From Brachyspira pilosicoli (GTDB taxonomy: Bacteria; Spirochaetota; Brachyspiria; Brachyspirales; Brachyspiraceae), in NCBI RefSeq assembly GCF_036997485.1, contig NZ_JAWLPU010000003.1, positions 310,001-374,000 on the forward strand: DNA of 64,000 bases, read 5' to 3'. A program made the position numbers and the translations under genes. Shown piece by piece: positions 17,863 to 26,639 of the stretch (the stretch's first letter is position 1; every line of letters starts with the position of its first letter). The notes under the pieces were generated by a model that was given only the letters and a program-made list of their open reading frames with translations, did no database searches and was not told the DNA's origin.

Positions 17863-18681
17863 ATGGTTACATCTATATTGGTGGCTTCAATATCTTCGGC
17901 TTTAATAGCTTTGATATTGGCTGTTTTATTAATATTTTCTTCTAAAATCTTTAGAGTTGAGGTTGATGAGAGGGTTACCGAAGTTACAGAGATGCTTCCG
18001 GGTGCTAATTGCGGAGGTTGCGGTTATCCGGGCTGCGCTCAATTTGCTAAGGCTTTAGTTGCTGATGAAGCTCCTGTTGATGGCTGTTCTGTGGGCGGTG
18101 CTGCTACTGCTGAGGCTGTTGCTAAATATTTAGGAAAGGTTACTCCGCCTCAAAAAGAGAGAACGAGAGCTTATATATTTTGTCATGGGCATAAGGATAT
18201 AGCTAAATCTAATCAGGTTTATAATGGTGCTCAGACTTGTGTATCTGCTGTTATGGCTGGAGGAAACAAGGACTGTTCTTATGGCTGTGTTGGTTTTTAT
18301 GATTGTATGAAGGCTTGTGATTTTGGTGCTATTATTAAAAGTGAGACTGGGGTTCCTATTATAGTTGAAGATAAATGTGTCTCTTGCGGTGCTTGTGTGA
18401 AGGCTTGTCCTCAAAAACTTATAGAGATTCACCCTGTAGCTCAAAAGTTTCATGTATATTGTAAATCTAAAGACAAAGGTCCTATTGCTAAAAAGGCTTG
18501 TGATAAGGCTTGTATTGGATGCAGCATTTGTGTGAAAAACACTAAAGAGGGCGGCATGAGAATGGAGAATAATTTGGCTATAGTTAACTATGAAGATTAT
18601 GCTATCACAGAAGAGAGTATAGCTAAATGTCCTACTAAAGCTATTACAGATGAGAGAGTTAATTCTGTAGTGAATTTATAA
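17863..18681 (+). CDS. rnfB: Rnf complex subunit B (iron-sulfur subunit)
   Basis: A 272-residue protein with an N-terminal membrane anchor (about 1-28). A 4Fe-4S domain follows (CGGCGYPGCAQFAKAL with a further Cys in VDGCSVGG), then a Cys-rich linker and two ferredoxin motifs (CVSCGACVKACPQ and CIGCSICVKN). It receives electrons from ferredoxin. Length is normal. It ends the rnfEAB unit, followed by a clear terminator at 18705-18742. Confidence 0.96.
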   Translation: MVTSILVASISSALIALILAVLLIFSSKIFRVEVDERVTEVTEMLPGANCGGCGYPGCAQFAKALVADEAPVDGCSVGGAATAEAVAKYLGKVTPPQKERTRAYIFCHGHKDIAKSNQVYNGAQTCVSAVMAGGNKDCSYGCVGFYDCMKACDFGAIIKSETGVPIIVEDKCVSCGACVKACPQKLIEIHPVAQKFHVYCKSKDKGPIAKKACDKACIGCSICVKNTKEGGMRMENNLAIVNYEDYAITEESIAKCPTKAITDERVNSVVNL

Positions 18682-18704
18682 TCAATAAACATTAATAATA
18701 AATT

Positions 18705-18742
18705 AACAAGGGTGTGTTTGAAAAAGTATGCCCTTGTTTTTT
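18705..18742 (+). terminator. rnfEAB terminator
   Basis: A 12-bp stem with G-U pairs (arms 18705-18716 and 18727-18738) ends in TTTTTT. A degraded version lies at 21926-21948, as part of the long direct repeat. Confidence 0.75.
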
Positions 18743-18881
18743 ATTTAGATTAATGAAGTATGATATATTTAATACATATTCCTAACATATAAAATTAAAA
18801 CACTTGCACTTTTTGGTTCTTTTGACGAAGTCCGCACCGCGACCGAAGGAAGTGCCTGTGGGTGCGAGCGGCGGGAAAAAG
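18727..18881. repeat. Left copy of a 155-173 bp direct repeat flanking the membrane-protein gene
   Basis: It matches 21934-22106 almost base for base: ATTAATGAAGTA, TACATATTCCTAACATATAA, then a family B element with GACGAAGTCCGCACCGCG and GGTGCGAGCGGCGGGAAAAAG. The right copy has an extra palindromic module (CGCCATAGGCG). Confidence 0.85.
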
Positions 18882-18934
18882 AACAATAAAATTAACTTAA
18901 TTTTTTGCAAAAAACATTTATTTAAATAAGATAT

Positions 18935-19065
18935 TTGCAGGGCTTTGCACCCTGCGAAGCGTGCCCTTAGGGTACACACCCCCAGTTCTTTTGCCGACGC
19001 TCTGCGTGCCGTAGGCAAGGCACCTACTCGGTATTGGTATAAAAGAACCAAAAGAACTGCATTTA
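18935..19065. repeat. Family A repeat, inverted long copy
   Basis: It has the same order as 16123-16280, with GCTCTGCGTGCCGTAGGC and CACCTACTCGG modules, ending in AAAAGAACTGCATTTA. It lies inside the direct-repeat-bounded cassette. Confidence 0.8.
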
Positions 19066-19120
19066 ATGAATTATAGCTTTTTATGTAATACAAAATATTA
19101 ATTATTATAAATAAATTTGA

Positions 19121-19148
19121 TTGACATAATTTTAAATTATGTTAAACT
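19121..19148 (+). promoter_or_regulatory. Promoter upstream of the heptamer tract
   Basis: TTGACA (19121-19126), 16-bp spacer, TAAACT (19143-19148). If used, the tandem repeat at 19181-19250 lies in the transcribed leader of the 19363 gene. Confidence 0.45.
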
Positions 19149-19180
19149 AGCTACTATGAAAACTAATAGATTAAATTGTT

Positions 19181-19250
19181 GTCTACAGTCTACAGTCTAC
19201 AGTCTACAGTCTACAGTCTACAGTCTACAGTCTACAGTCTACAGTCTACA
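19181..19250. repeat. Ten perfect tandem copies of the heptamer GTCTACA
   Basis: Seventy bases are exactly 10 x GTCTACA, followed at once by GTAGAC, the reverse complement of the GTCTAC in every unit. It lies 112 bp upstream of the 19363 start. Perfect identity implies recent slippage, so copy number is expected to vary between isolates. Confidence 0.95.
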
Positions 19251-19362
19251 GTAGACTCACAAAATTATATTTTACAATTCCCCCCTATTCTTTTGATGTT
19301 GCATCAATTTCTTATTTTGATGATGAAATGATTAAGTTTTTTCTTTTAATAAAGAGGAGAAT

Positions 19363-21909
19363 ATGTTTAAAAAAAATATTGGTATTAAATTATATATTTT
19401 ATTAATTGTTGTTTACACTATTGCTTTTTTTTCTTTATACTATTTGGGCAGTAAAACTAGGAAAGGTTATTTAGAAATATCATTTAATGAAAATTATGTT
19501 AATAAAACTTTAGAATTAAATAATTTAGAATCTATAAAAGAGCAATTTTTTGTAAATAATAAATTAGATATTAATAGTATAAATAATTATATTATTACTA
19601 ATGAAAATATAAAAAAATATTTTTATGATTTTAAACTTCAGTATTATAGTAAAATTTTTATGTATAGTGATATATATTATGTATATGTAGATACTAATAA
19701 ATTTCTTAAAGATAATGATTTTATTAAAGAAATAACAATGCATCAAATTGGAAAGCAATATGGTTCTTTAATATCTTCTTCTAGTTTATATGATAAAAAA
19801 ATTGAATTTGATTATACATTAGGGATAAAAGAAGATTTTATATATGTTCTTTTATCATTATATATTATTCTTATTTTATATTTTGTTTATTATCATATAT
19901 TGAATTTTGATAAATTAAGTTTGTTTATATACTCTAAGTTAGATAATTCACAAAAAGATAAAGTTGATGGTAAAAATATTTCTTTGCTAAATGACTTTTT
20001 TCAGAATTTCATTAAATCATTTATAACGAGTTTGATAATTTTATTGATTTTAATAGTATTAAAATTAGGTATGTTAAAAGTATATTCCTTATTTCTAGTC
20101 TCTTTTGTTATAATATTTTATTTGTATAGTAATAAAAGAATTATTTTTTTAGATAACTTTTTCAATAAATACATTTTTAGTATTAAATATAAAAAATTAG
20201 TATTCTTTTTTATATTAATTTCTATATTAACTTTTTTTATATTATTTAAATTGGTGGAAAATGATTATATATTTAATATTAATAATATATTAAATTTTAT
20301 ATCATTATTTATTATAACTTTTATCATTTTCATTATTTTAAAAAGATTTTCAAATACTTATTTGTTTATATTTTTATCAATTATTTCTTTATTACTAATT
20401 GTATATAAAAAATATGTGCCTGCTATAGAAGATGTTTTTCATCATACATCACATTTTACATCAGTGTTTTTTGTACATAATGGTATTCCTTATCAAGATA
20501 ATATGTATAGTATATTAGGACATTATGCTATATTAATGGAGCCATTTTTTAAAATATTCGGACTTAATGTAAACACATATTCTATTTTACTTGCCATATT
20601 AGCTGGAATATCTATTGTATTTATAATAATTACTATTTTTATACTTATAGAAGATAATTTTTATAGAAATATAGCTATATTATTATTGATATTATTATAT
20701 TTTACTCTTAACAATGAAAGACCTCGTTTTACAGTTTTTAGAATATTATTTCCTTCTATTGTTATGGGATATTTAGCCATTATTAATACAAAAAAGAATA
20801 TAGTTTTTATATCAATTGGTTATTTATTAGCATCTCTTGCAATTTTATTCAATGTTGAGTCCGGACTAGTAACTATTTTTTCATTATCCGTTGCTAATGT
20901 TTATATTTATTGTTATGATTATAATTTTAAAGATAAAAGATTGTATATTAATTTGTTCTTTTTCTTTTTACTTTCTATTTTTTCAATATTATTATCTTTT
21001 GCTATTTTTAATATATATAATGTATATGTTTTGGGAGGTGAAATACAAGATTTTAAATCGCTTTTATTCCCTCTATTTACAGATCAAGTTTCTAATACTG
21101 CTTTATATCAAATTAAGCTCATTGACTTTTTCATTCAAGTCTTTTTAATATTAATATTTTTAATTCCATTTATGTTTTATTTAAATAAAATGTCTATCTT
21201 TAGAGGTTATGAAAATGAAAAAATAAAAAAACATTATGCTTTAGTAATATATATTTGTATATCAGCGTTAGGATTATATTCTTATAACATTAATAGATAT
21301 CATATAACTCATAATGTTATAGTTTTTCCTATGTTAGTAGTAATAATTCCATTTATATTAAATAAACTATTTAGCAATATATATGTATTGGACAATGAGG
21401 AAAAGAAAAAATATATAATTTATATTCAATCATTCATAATTCTTCTGATATTAGTTTTATACACTTGTTCTTTTAATTTCAATATAGTATTTTCTGAGAG
21501 ATCCAAAAAATTATTTTCATATTTAAAAACAAAAAATACAGAAGAAAATGGTATTACATCAAAGGTTACTGAATATATAAAAAAATATGGATACGATGGT
21601 ATAGTATCATTTGGCGGACCGTTTGTATATGGATATGCTAATTTGGGTTGGACAAATTCATTGATTTTACCTAATGAAAGTGATTGGTGGAATCCTCAGT
21701 TGGGTTATACTAAAGTTGTTGAAATGTTTTTAGAAAAATCTCCTGATGTATTTCTATCTGGAAAAGAATTATATAATATATCATATTATTATAATACTAA
21801 TTACATAAATAGTGTAAATTTTTTTAATGATTATGTGTTAAAAAATTATACAAATGTTAAAACAGAATATGAGAAATATAATTTTTACTTTTATCAGAAG
21901 ATAAAATAG
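19363..21909 (+). CDS. Large polytopic membrane protein, probable GT-C-type glycosyltransferase
   Basis: An 848-residue protein with an N-terminal membrane helix, a soluble segment (about 35-155), then a dozen or more helices and a short C-terminal soluble domain. The loop around residues 370-395 (FVHNGIPYQDNMYSILGHY followed by a FKIFG helix) resembles the acceptor/donor loop of GT-C polyprenyl-phosphate-sugar transferases. No closer assignment is possible. Base composition is even more A+T-rich than its neighbours. Start has GAGGAG. The gene, with its heptamer leader, is enclosed by long direct repeats, which suggests acquisition or duplication as a cassette. Confidence 0.7.
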   Translation: MFKKNIGIKLYILLIVVYTIAFFSLYYLGSKTRKGYLEISFNENYVNKTLELNNLESIKEQFFVNNKLDINSINNYIITNENIKKYFYDFKLQYYSKIFMYSDIYYVYVDTNKFLKDNDFIKEITMHQIGKQYGSLISSSSLYDKKIEFDYTLGIKEDFIYVLLSLYIILILYFVYYHILNFDKLSLFIYSKLDNSQKDKVDGKNISLLNDFFQNFIKSFITSLIILLILIVLKLGMLKVYSLFLVSFVIIFYLYSNKRIIFLDNFFNKYIFSIKYKKLVFFFILISILTFFILFKLVENDYIFNINNILNFISLFIITFIIFIILKRFSNTYLFIFLSIISLLLIVYKKYVPAIEDVFHHTSHFTSVFFVHNGIPYQDNMYSILGHYAILMEPFFKIFGLNVNTYSILLAILAGISIVFIIITIFILIEDNFYRNIAILLLILLYFTLNNERPRFTVFRILFPSIVMGYLAIINTKKNIVFISIGYLLASLAILFNVESGLVTIFSLSVANVYIYCYDYNFKDKRLYINLFFFFLLSIFSILLSFAIFNIYNVYVLGGEIQDFKSLLFPLFTDQVSNTALYQIKLIDFFIQVFLILIFLIPFMFYLNKMSIFRGYENEKIKKHYALVIYICISALGLYSYNINRYHITHNVIVFPMLVVIIPFILNKLFSNIYVLDNEEKKKYIIYIQSFIILLILVLYTCSFNFNIVFSERSKKLFSYLKTKNTEENGITSKVTEYIKKYGYDGIVSFGGPFVYGYANLGWTNSLILPNESDWWNPQLGYTKVVEMFLEKSPDVFLSGKELYNISYYYNTNYINSVNFFNDYVLKNYTNVKTEYEKYNFYFYQKIK

Positions 21910-21933
21910 ATAAGTTTGTAAAAATTAAATGGG

Positions 21934-22106
21934 TATGCCATTGTTTTTATTTAAATTAATGAAGTAGGATATATTTAATACATATTCCTAACATATAAAA
22001 TTAAAACACTCGCACTTTCGCCATAGGCGTACTTCGTATGGTTCTTTTGACGAAGTCCGCACCGCGGCCGAAGGAAGTGCCTGTGGGTGCGAGCGGCGGG
22101 AAAAAG
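21934..22106. repeat. Right copy of the long direct repeat, with extra module
   Basis: It corresponds to 18727-18881 with an inserted palindromic block CGCCATAGGCG plus TACTTCGTA (22017-22039). The 21910-22229 gap contains only this repeat and the promoter of the next gene. Confidence 0.85.
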
Positions 22107-22180
22107 TTGAATAAAATAAAAACATAGATTACGAAATATATTCGTTTAAATTATACTAAAAAAATTAGAAAACATAAAAA

Positions 22181-22209
22181 TTGACAAAACCTTAAATCTT
22201 TTGTATAGT
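22181..22209 (+). promoter_or_regulatory. Promoter of the DUF58 gene
   Basis: TTGACA (22181-22186), 17-bp spacer, TATAGT (22204-22209), about 20 bp before the start codon. Confidence 0.65.
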
Positions 22210-22229
22210 AAGTACCAAAGGAAATAAAT

Positions 22230-23117
22230 ATGTTTAGAGACAGCACTATAACAACCAAAGATATACTAAAATCTGTTAGACAAATAGAAATAAAAACTTC
22301 GCGTATAGTAAACTCTTATTTTGCTGGACAGTATCATTCTGCTTTTAAGGGGCATGGTATAGAGTTTGATGAGGTGAGAAAGTATAATATTGGCGATGAT
22401 GTGAGGGCTATGGATTGGAAGGTGAGTGCGAGGTATAATGAGCCTTTTATTAAAAGATTTAGAGAAGAGAGGGAGCTTAATGTTGTTATATTAGCTGACT
22501 TTTCTGCGTCTACTGATTTTGGACTTACAAAAACTAAACATAATCTTATTGTAGAACTTAGTGCTTTGCTTTCTTTTTCTGCTCTAAAAAACAATGACAA
22601 AGTAGGGCTTTTAATATTTACTGATACCGTTGAAAAGTTTATTCCTCTAAATAAAGGAAAAAATCATGTGCTTAGAATTATTAGAGAGCTTATAGAGTTT
22701 GAACCTAAAAGTGCTGAAACTAATATTGCTAATGCTTTAGAATATTTTAACAAGATACAAAAAAGAGATAGTATTACATTTCTTATAACGGATGCATGTT
22801 CTGACTTGCCTAAAAAACAGATAGACATTACAAGAAAGAGAAATGATTTTGTGGTTTGTTTGGTTAATGATAAATTGGAATATGAAATGCCTAATTTGCT
22901 TGGCACTTTAGTTTTATCAGATTTAGAGAATGATGAGTATGTTTATTTTGATATGGGTAACAAGAATGTGAGAGAGGCTTATATCAATGAGCAGAGTAAA
23001 ATTCTTGAAGATAAATTACAGTTTTTAAAAAGAAACTCTATAGAAAATATAGTATTGGATACATCAAGTAATTATATTAATGAAGTTATGAAATTTTTTA
23101 TTAAGAGAAGAAAATAG
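22230..23117 (+). CDS. DUF58 domain-containing protein
   Basis: A 295-residue protein. GHGIEFDEVRKYNIGDDVR and MDWKVSARYNEPFIKRF form the DUF58 signature, followed by a von Willebrand A-like domain with DFSASTDFG. No membrane helix is visible. In most bacteria DUF58 genes sit beside a MoxR ATPase and Bat/vWA proteins in a chaperone-like envelope system. Here neither flank carries them. The length is shorter than the usual membrane-anchored DUF58 proteins. Own promoter at 22181-22209. Confidence 0.88.
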   Translation: MFRDSTITTKDILKSVRQIEIKTSRIVNSYFAGQYHSAFKGHGIEFDEVRKYNIGDDVRAMDWKVSARYNEPFIKRFREERELNVVILADFSASTDFGLTKTKHNLIVELSALLSFSALKNNDKVGLLIFTDTVEKFIPLNKGKNHVLRIIRELIEFEPKSAETNIANALEYFNKIQKRDSITFLITDACSDLPKKQIDITRKRNDFVVCLVNDKLEYEMPNLLGTLVLSDLENDEYVYFDMGNKNVREAYINEQSKILEDKLQFLKRNSIENIVLDTSSNYINEVMKFFIKRRK

Positions 23118-23537
23118 CATATCTTATAAAGAAATTAATAAAATTATTATAGTTTCATTTTTTAATTATTTTAAAAAAATTATAATTCTTTTTATTGCTG
23201 TTATTTGTATAAAAGTACTTGCTTAATTTTTCGTTGAAGTATTTATTTCAATAGTTCTTTGTATTTCGATAAATAATATAATATTCTTAGAATGTTTTCG
23301 TGAAAGTTGAAAGCAATTTTAAACCATACTAATTATGTATATATAAAAAAATAAATTATTCGATTTAAATTAAAAATATTATGTAATAGTTTTTACATTA
23401 ATTTTAATTTTTATAAATGCAATATATACAAAAACTTTTTAAATTAATGATTAAAAGTTAGAAGTCAAAAATTTGACCTTTCATAGTTATTATTATAAAA
23501 TACTATTCATAAAAATATAGATATTGGAGTTATAATT
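23118..23537. other. Gene-free A+T-rich leader with probable oppA promoter
   Basis: There is no open frame, repeat-family element or tRNA. A promoter-like pair lies at TTGACC (23473-23478) with TATAAA or TAAAAT at 23494-23501, about 40 bp before the lipoprotein start. Confidence 0.5.
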
Positions 23538-25154
23538 ATGAATAAGGCTATTAAGTTTTTATTATTGGCCTCTTCTTTATTTTTATTTGCGTCATGCGGC
23601 GGCGGCGGTAAATATGAAGAGGGTGTTTTGCGTTTGAATGTTGGTCCAGAGCCTCAAACTATAGACCCTACATTAAACTCTGCTATAGACGGAAGTATGT
23701 ATATAATACATGCTTTTGAAGGTTTAGCACAAAAAGATAAAGAGGGTAAAATTGTAGGCGGTGTTGCTGAGAGTTGGGACGTTAGCGAGAACGGTACCAA
23801 ATATGTATTTCATATTAGAAGCAATGCTAAGTGGTCTGATGGAAAGCCTGTTGTAGCTGATGATTTTGTATATAGCTGGAGAAGGGCTGCTGACCCTAAA
23901 ACTGCTGCTAATTATAGTTATCAGATGGAGCCTTTAAAAAATGCTAAAAAGATTACTGCGGGTGAGATGCCTGTTGAATCTTTAGGAGTTAAGGCTATTG
24001 ATGATAATACTTTAGAGGTTACTTTGGAAGCTCCTACTCCGTATTTTGACCAGCTTATGGCTTATCCTGTATATTTCCCTTTGAGAAGAGATATTGTTGA
24101 GGCTAATCCTGATACTTGGACTATGAGTGCGGATACTTATATTGGAAATGGTCCTTTTAAAATGACTGAAAGACAAATTGACAGTAAAATTGTGATGGAA
24201 GTTAATACTAATTATTGGAATATTGATGTTATAGTTCCTAAGAAGTTAATTTTTATATTGATGGATAACCCTACTTCTGTTGTTGCTGGTATAAAAGACG
24301 GTTCTATATATTTCTCTGACAGAGTACCTGCTCAAGATATGGATACATTAAAAGAAGAAGGATATTTAGAAATAAAACCTTATTTAGGTTTGTATTATTA
24401 TAGTTTAAATGTTACTAATGAAACATTGAAAGATAAGAGAGTGAGAAGGGCATTAGCTTTGGCTATTGACAGAAATTATATAGTAGAGCAGGTTACAAGA
24501 GGCGGTCAAACTCCTGCTGCCGCTGTTGTTCCTCCGCAGATATCTGATATTACTGGAAGTTTTAGAGAAAATGGAATGGATAGTTTTAGTTTAAAAGCTG
24601 AAGATTATCAAAAAAACATAGAAGAGGCTAAAAAGTTATTAGCTGAAGCAGGTTATCCAAACGGAGAAAATTTTCCCGTGCTTGAGTTTAAAACTAATCC
24701 AGGAGAGCATACTTCTGTATTTGAAGCTATTCAGCAGATGTGGAAAAATAATTTAGGCATAGATACTACTATAGTAAGTGAAGAGTGGGCAGTATTTCAG
24801 GCATCACGTTACAGCAGAGCTTATGTTATAGCAAGAAATGGCTGGATTGGAGATTATGATGACCCTATGACTTTTTTGGGTATGTTTTTAAGTTACAGCC
24901 CTCAAAATGTTGAAAGCTATAATAGTGCTATATATGACAGATTATTGGCTAATGCTTCTGCTACAGATGATAATACTATAAGAATGCCTTTGCTACATAA
25001 AGCAGAAGAATTATTTATGGAAGACATGCCTATCATTCCTTTATATTATTATACTTTGCCTTTATTGGTAAATGATAATTTAAAAGATGTTCAGTATGAT
25101 GTGCTTGGTAAACATAAGTTTTTCTATGCTTATTATGACAATACTGCAAAATAA
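23538..25154 (+). CDS. Oligopeptide ABC transporter substrate-binding lipoprotein (OppA type)
   Basis: A 538-residue lipoprotein: signal with FASC at residues 18-21, then a family 5 solute-binding fold. Typical pieces are VGPEPQTIDPTLNSAIDG, PVVADDFVYSWRRAADP, the RVRRALALAIDRNYI helix and the C-terminal YYYTLPLLV. It captures peptides at the membrane surface for an Opp permease. No permease genes follow. A terminator closes the transcript, so it is a stand-alone binding protein. Confidence 0.93.
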   Translation: MNKAIKFLLLASSLFLFASCGGGGKYEEGVLRLNVGPEPQTIDPTLNSAIDGSMYIIHAFEGLAQKDKEGKIVGGVAESWDVSENGTKYVFHIRSNAKWSDGKPVVADDFVYSWRRAADPKTAANYSYQMEPLKNAKKITAGEMPVESLGVKAIDDNTLEVTLEAPTPYFDQLMAYPVYFPLRRDIVEANPDTWTMSADTYIGNGPFKMTERQIDSKIVMEVNTNYWNIDVIVPKKLIFILMDNPTSVVAGIKDGSIYFSDRVPAQDMDTLKEEGYLEIKPYLGLYYYSLNVTNETLKDKRVRRALALAIDRNYIVEQVTRGGQTPAAAVVPPQISDITGSFRENGMDSFSLKAEDYQKNIEEAKKLLAEAGYPNGENFPVLEFKTNPGEHTSVFEAIQQMWKNNLGIDTTIVSEEWAVFQASRYSRAYVIARNGWIGDYDDPMTFLGMFLSYSPQNVESYNSAIYDRLLANASATDDNTIRMPLLHKAEELFMEDMPIIPLYYYTLPLLVNDNLKDVQYDVLGKHKFFYAYYDNTAK

Positions 25155-25171
25155 TATTTTATAAAAGAATA

Positions 25172-25452
25172 ATTAAAGAGGGGCTTTTGAATAATTAAGA
25201 GTCTCTCTTTTTTGTTTTAAAAAATTATTTACGCTCCCCTCCCTATAAGTTTTTTGGTTTAAAGCTAATAATATAAACTTTCATTAATTTTATTGTTTTA
25301 TTAAAAGAAGCACTCCCGCCCTTGCTTTTATTAAATTTTTAGTCTACACCTCCGCACGTTGAGCTTGCTTAAAAATATAATTAAGATTGTTTTATAAAAT
25401 TATTAATATTTGTTGTTTGATTTAGCGTGCGGTAGACAATGCAGCAAATTTA
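25172..25452. repeat. Left copy of a ~275 bp direct repeat flanking the HxlR/flavoprotein pair
   Basis: It shares terminator, AAGAAGCACTCCCGCCCTTG, TTTTTAGTCTACACCTCCGC and GTAGACAATGCAGCAAATTT with 26640-26911. Inside, GTCTAC...CGCACG (25342-25358) and CGTGCG...GTAGAC (25425-25437) form an imperfect inverted repeat. 25453-25623 shows nothing recognisable. Confidence 0.85.
25177..25213 (+). terminator. Terminator of the OppA-type gene
   Basis: A 12-bp stem with several G-U pairs (25177-25188 with 25197-25208) is followed by TTTTTT. Confidence 0.8.
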
Positions 25453-25623
25453 AAAAATCTTGGGTGGGGGCAAAATTAGAATTTAAAGCAAAAAAGAATA
25501 GCAACACAAAAAATAGAAGTGAATACAGAAAGCCTATAGGGTGGGGTATGTGAATTAAATTTAAAAAACGCAGCTGTTTTATTTATATTATTTTAAACTT
25601 ATTTTACAGAATTTTTAATAATA

Positions 25624-25956
25624 TCATTTTCTGTTTTTCTCGCCCCAGATACATATAGCATCTAATATTGGTATTAAAGATTTACCTCTTTTTGATAAAC
25701 TATATTCCACTTTTGGTGGTATTTGAGGATATTCTTTTCTGCTAATTAAATCATCTTTTTCTAATTCTTTTAAAGTTACACTCAATGTTTTATGAGATAT
25801 GTTTGATATTATTCTTTTTAATTCATTATATCTTACAATCTTTAATTCTGATAATATATATAGTATTATCATTTTATATTTACCAGATATTAAAGACATT
25901 GTATAAGCAAAGCCTGTATCTTCCATATATTTTTCTTTTAAATTATCTTTTTTCAT
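25624..25956 (-). CDS. HxlR-family transcriptional regulator
   Basis: A 110-residue winged-helix protein with the HxlR layout: SLISGKYKMIILYIL, then NELKRIISNISHKTLSVTLKELE and YSLSKRGKSLIPILDAICIWG. The redox-sensing Cys found near the N-terminus of many HxlR proteins is absent here. The only Cys is near the C-terminus. It is divergent from the flavoprotein gene at 26079 and probably controls it. The shared 122-bp gap has direct repeats GTTAGTA. Confidence 0.9.
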   Translation of the reverse strand: MKKDNLKEKYMEDTGFAYTMSLISGKYKMIILYILSELKIVRYNELKRIISNISHKTLSVTLKELEKDDLISRKEYPQIPPKVEYSLSKRGKSLIPILDAICIWGEKNRK

Positions 25957-25984
25957 AAAAATACACCTTTATACTTTACTTTTA

Positions 25985-26010
25985 GTTAGTATATAACATT
26001 TTTGTTAGTA
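25985..26010. promoter_or_regulatory. Direct repeats GTTAGTA in the divergent HxlR/flavoprotein promoter region
   Basis: GTTAGTA occurs at 25985-25991 and 26004-26010, 19 bp (about two helix turns) apart. This is a plausible HxlR operator, inferred from position only. Confidence 0.35.
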
Positions 26011-26078
26011 CTTGATTCTAATAATATATAATACTATAATTATAATATCAATAGTAATTTTATAAATAGGAGCAAAAA

Positions 26079-26636
26079 ATGAAAAAAATATTAATTTTAA
26101 ATGGAAGCCCAAGATTAAACGGCAACACTTTTTCTTTAATAGAAGAATTTACAAAAGGTGCGAAACTTAATGGAAATGATGTAATGAGATTTGATTTAGA
26201 CAGAATGGATATACATTGCTGTAAGGGCTGTTTGAGAGGAGGTAAAAATCCAGATAGCCCTTGTTCTCAAAAAGATGATATGTTGAAAATATACCCATAT
26301 TATAAAGAAGCAGATATACTCGTTTTGGCTTCACCTATGTATTATTGGGCTTTTTCTGCTCAGTTAAAAATAGCTATAGACAGATTATTTGCTGTTACAG
26401 AAATAGACCCAAATTATAAAACTCCGTATAAAGAGTGTTTTATGCTTATGGCAGCAGAGGGAAATGATGAAAATAATTCTAAGCCTGTTATAGAATATTA
26501 TAATTACTTATTAAATTATCTTGGTTGGAAAGATTTAGGATATTTGATAGCTGGTGGAGTGTTTAATGCTGGAGATATTAAAGGTAAAGAAGAATTATTA
26601 AACAAAGCTTTTGAAATGGGAAAATTTATATTATAA
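26079..26636 (+). CDS. Flavodoxin-fold NAD(P)H-dependent oxidoreductase
   Basis: A 185-residue cytoplasmic FMN protein. LNGSPRLNGNTFSLIEEF is the FMN phosphate loop and LASPMYYWAFSAQLKIAIDR the flavin side loop. Cysteines 47, 48, 51 and 62 resemble a cluster motif, but the third Cys of the CX2CX2C pattern is missing, so an iron-sulfur cluster is doubtful. Divergent HxlR gene is the likely regulator, and such pairs commonly answer quinone or aldehyde stress. Ribosome site AGGAG is present. Confidence 0.88.
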   Translation: MKKILILNGSPRLNGNTFSLIEEFTKGAKLNGNDVMRFDLDRMDIHCCKGCLRGGKNPDSPCSQKDDMLKIYPYYKEADILVLASPMYYWAFSAQLKIAIDRLFAVTEIDPNYKTPYKECFMLMAAEGNDENNSKPVIEYYNYLLNYLGWKDLGYLIAGGVFNAGDIKGKEELLNKAFEMGKFIL

Positions 26637-26639
26637 AAG

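Noticed and set aside
18782-19093. Minus-strand frame of about 100 codons
   Set aside because: Composed almost entirely of family B and A repeat sequence, without ribosome site.
19181-19250. CRISPR array
   Set aside because: The units are contiguous 7-mers without spacers and no cas gene is near. It is a simple tandem repeat.
18727-22106. Composite transposon or IS pair
   Set aside because: The flanking repeats encode no transposase and are in direct, not inverted, arrangement without visible target duplications.
26079-26636. 4Fe-4S iron-sulfur flavoprotein
   Set aside because: The cysteine motif lacks the third Cys of the CX2CX2C cluster pattern present in the 1693-2232 protein.
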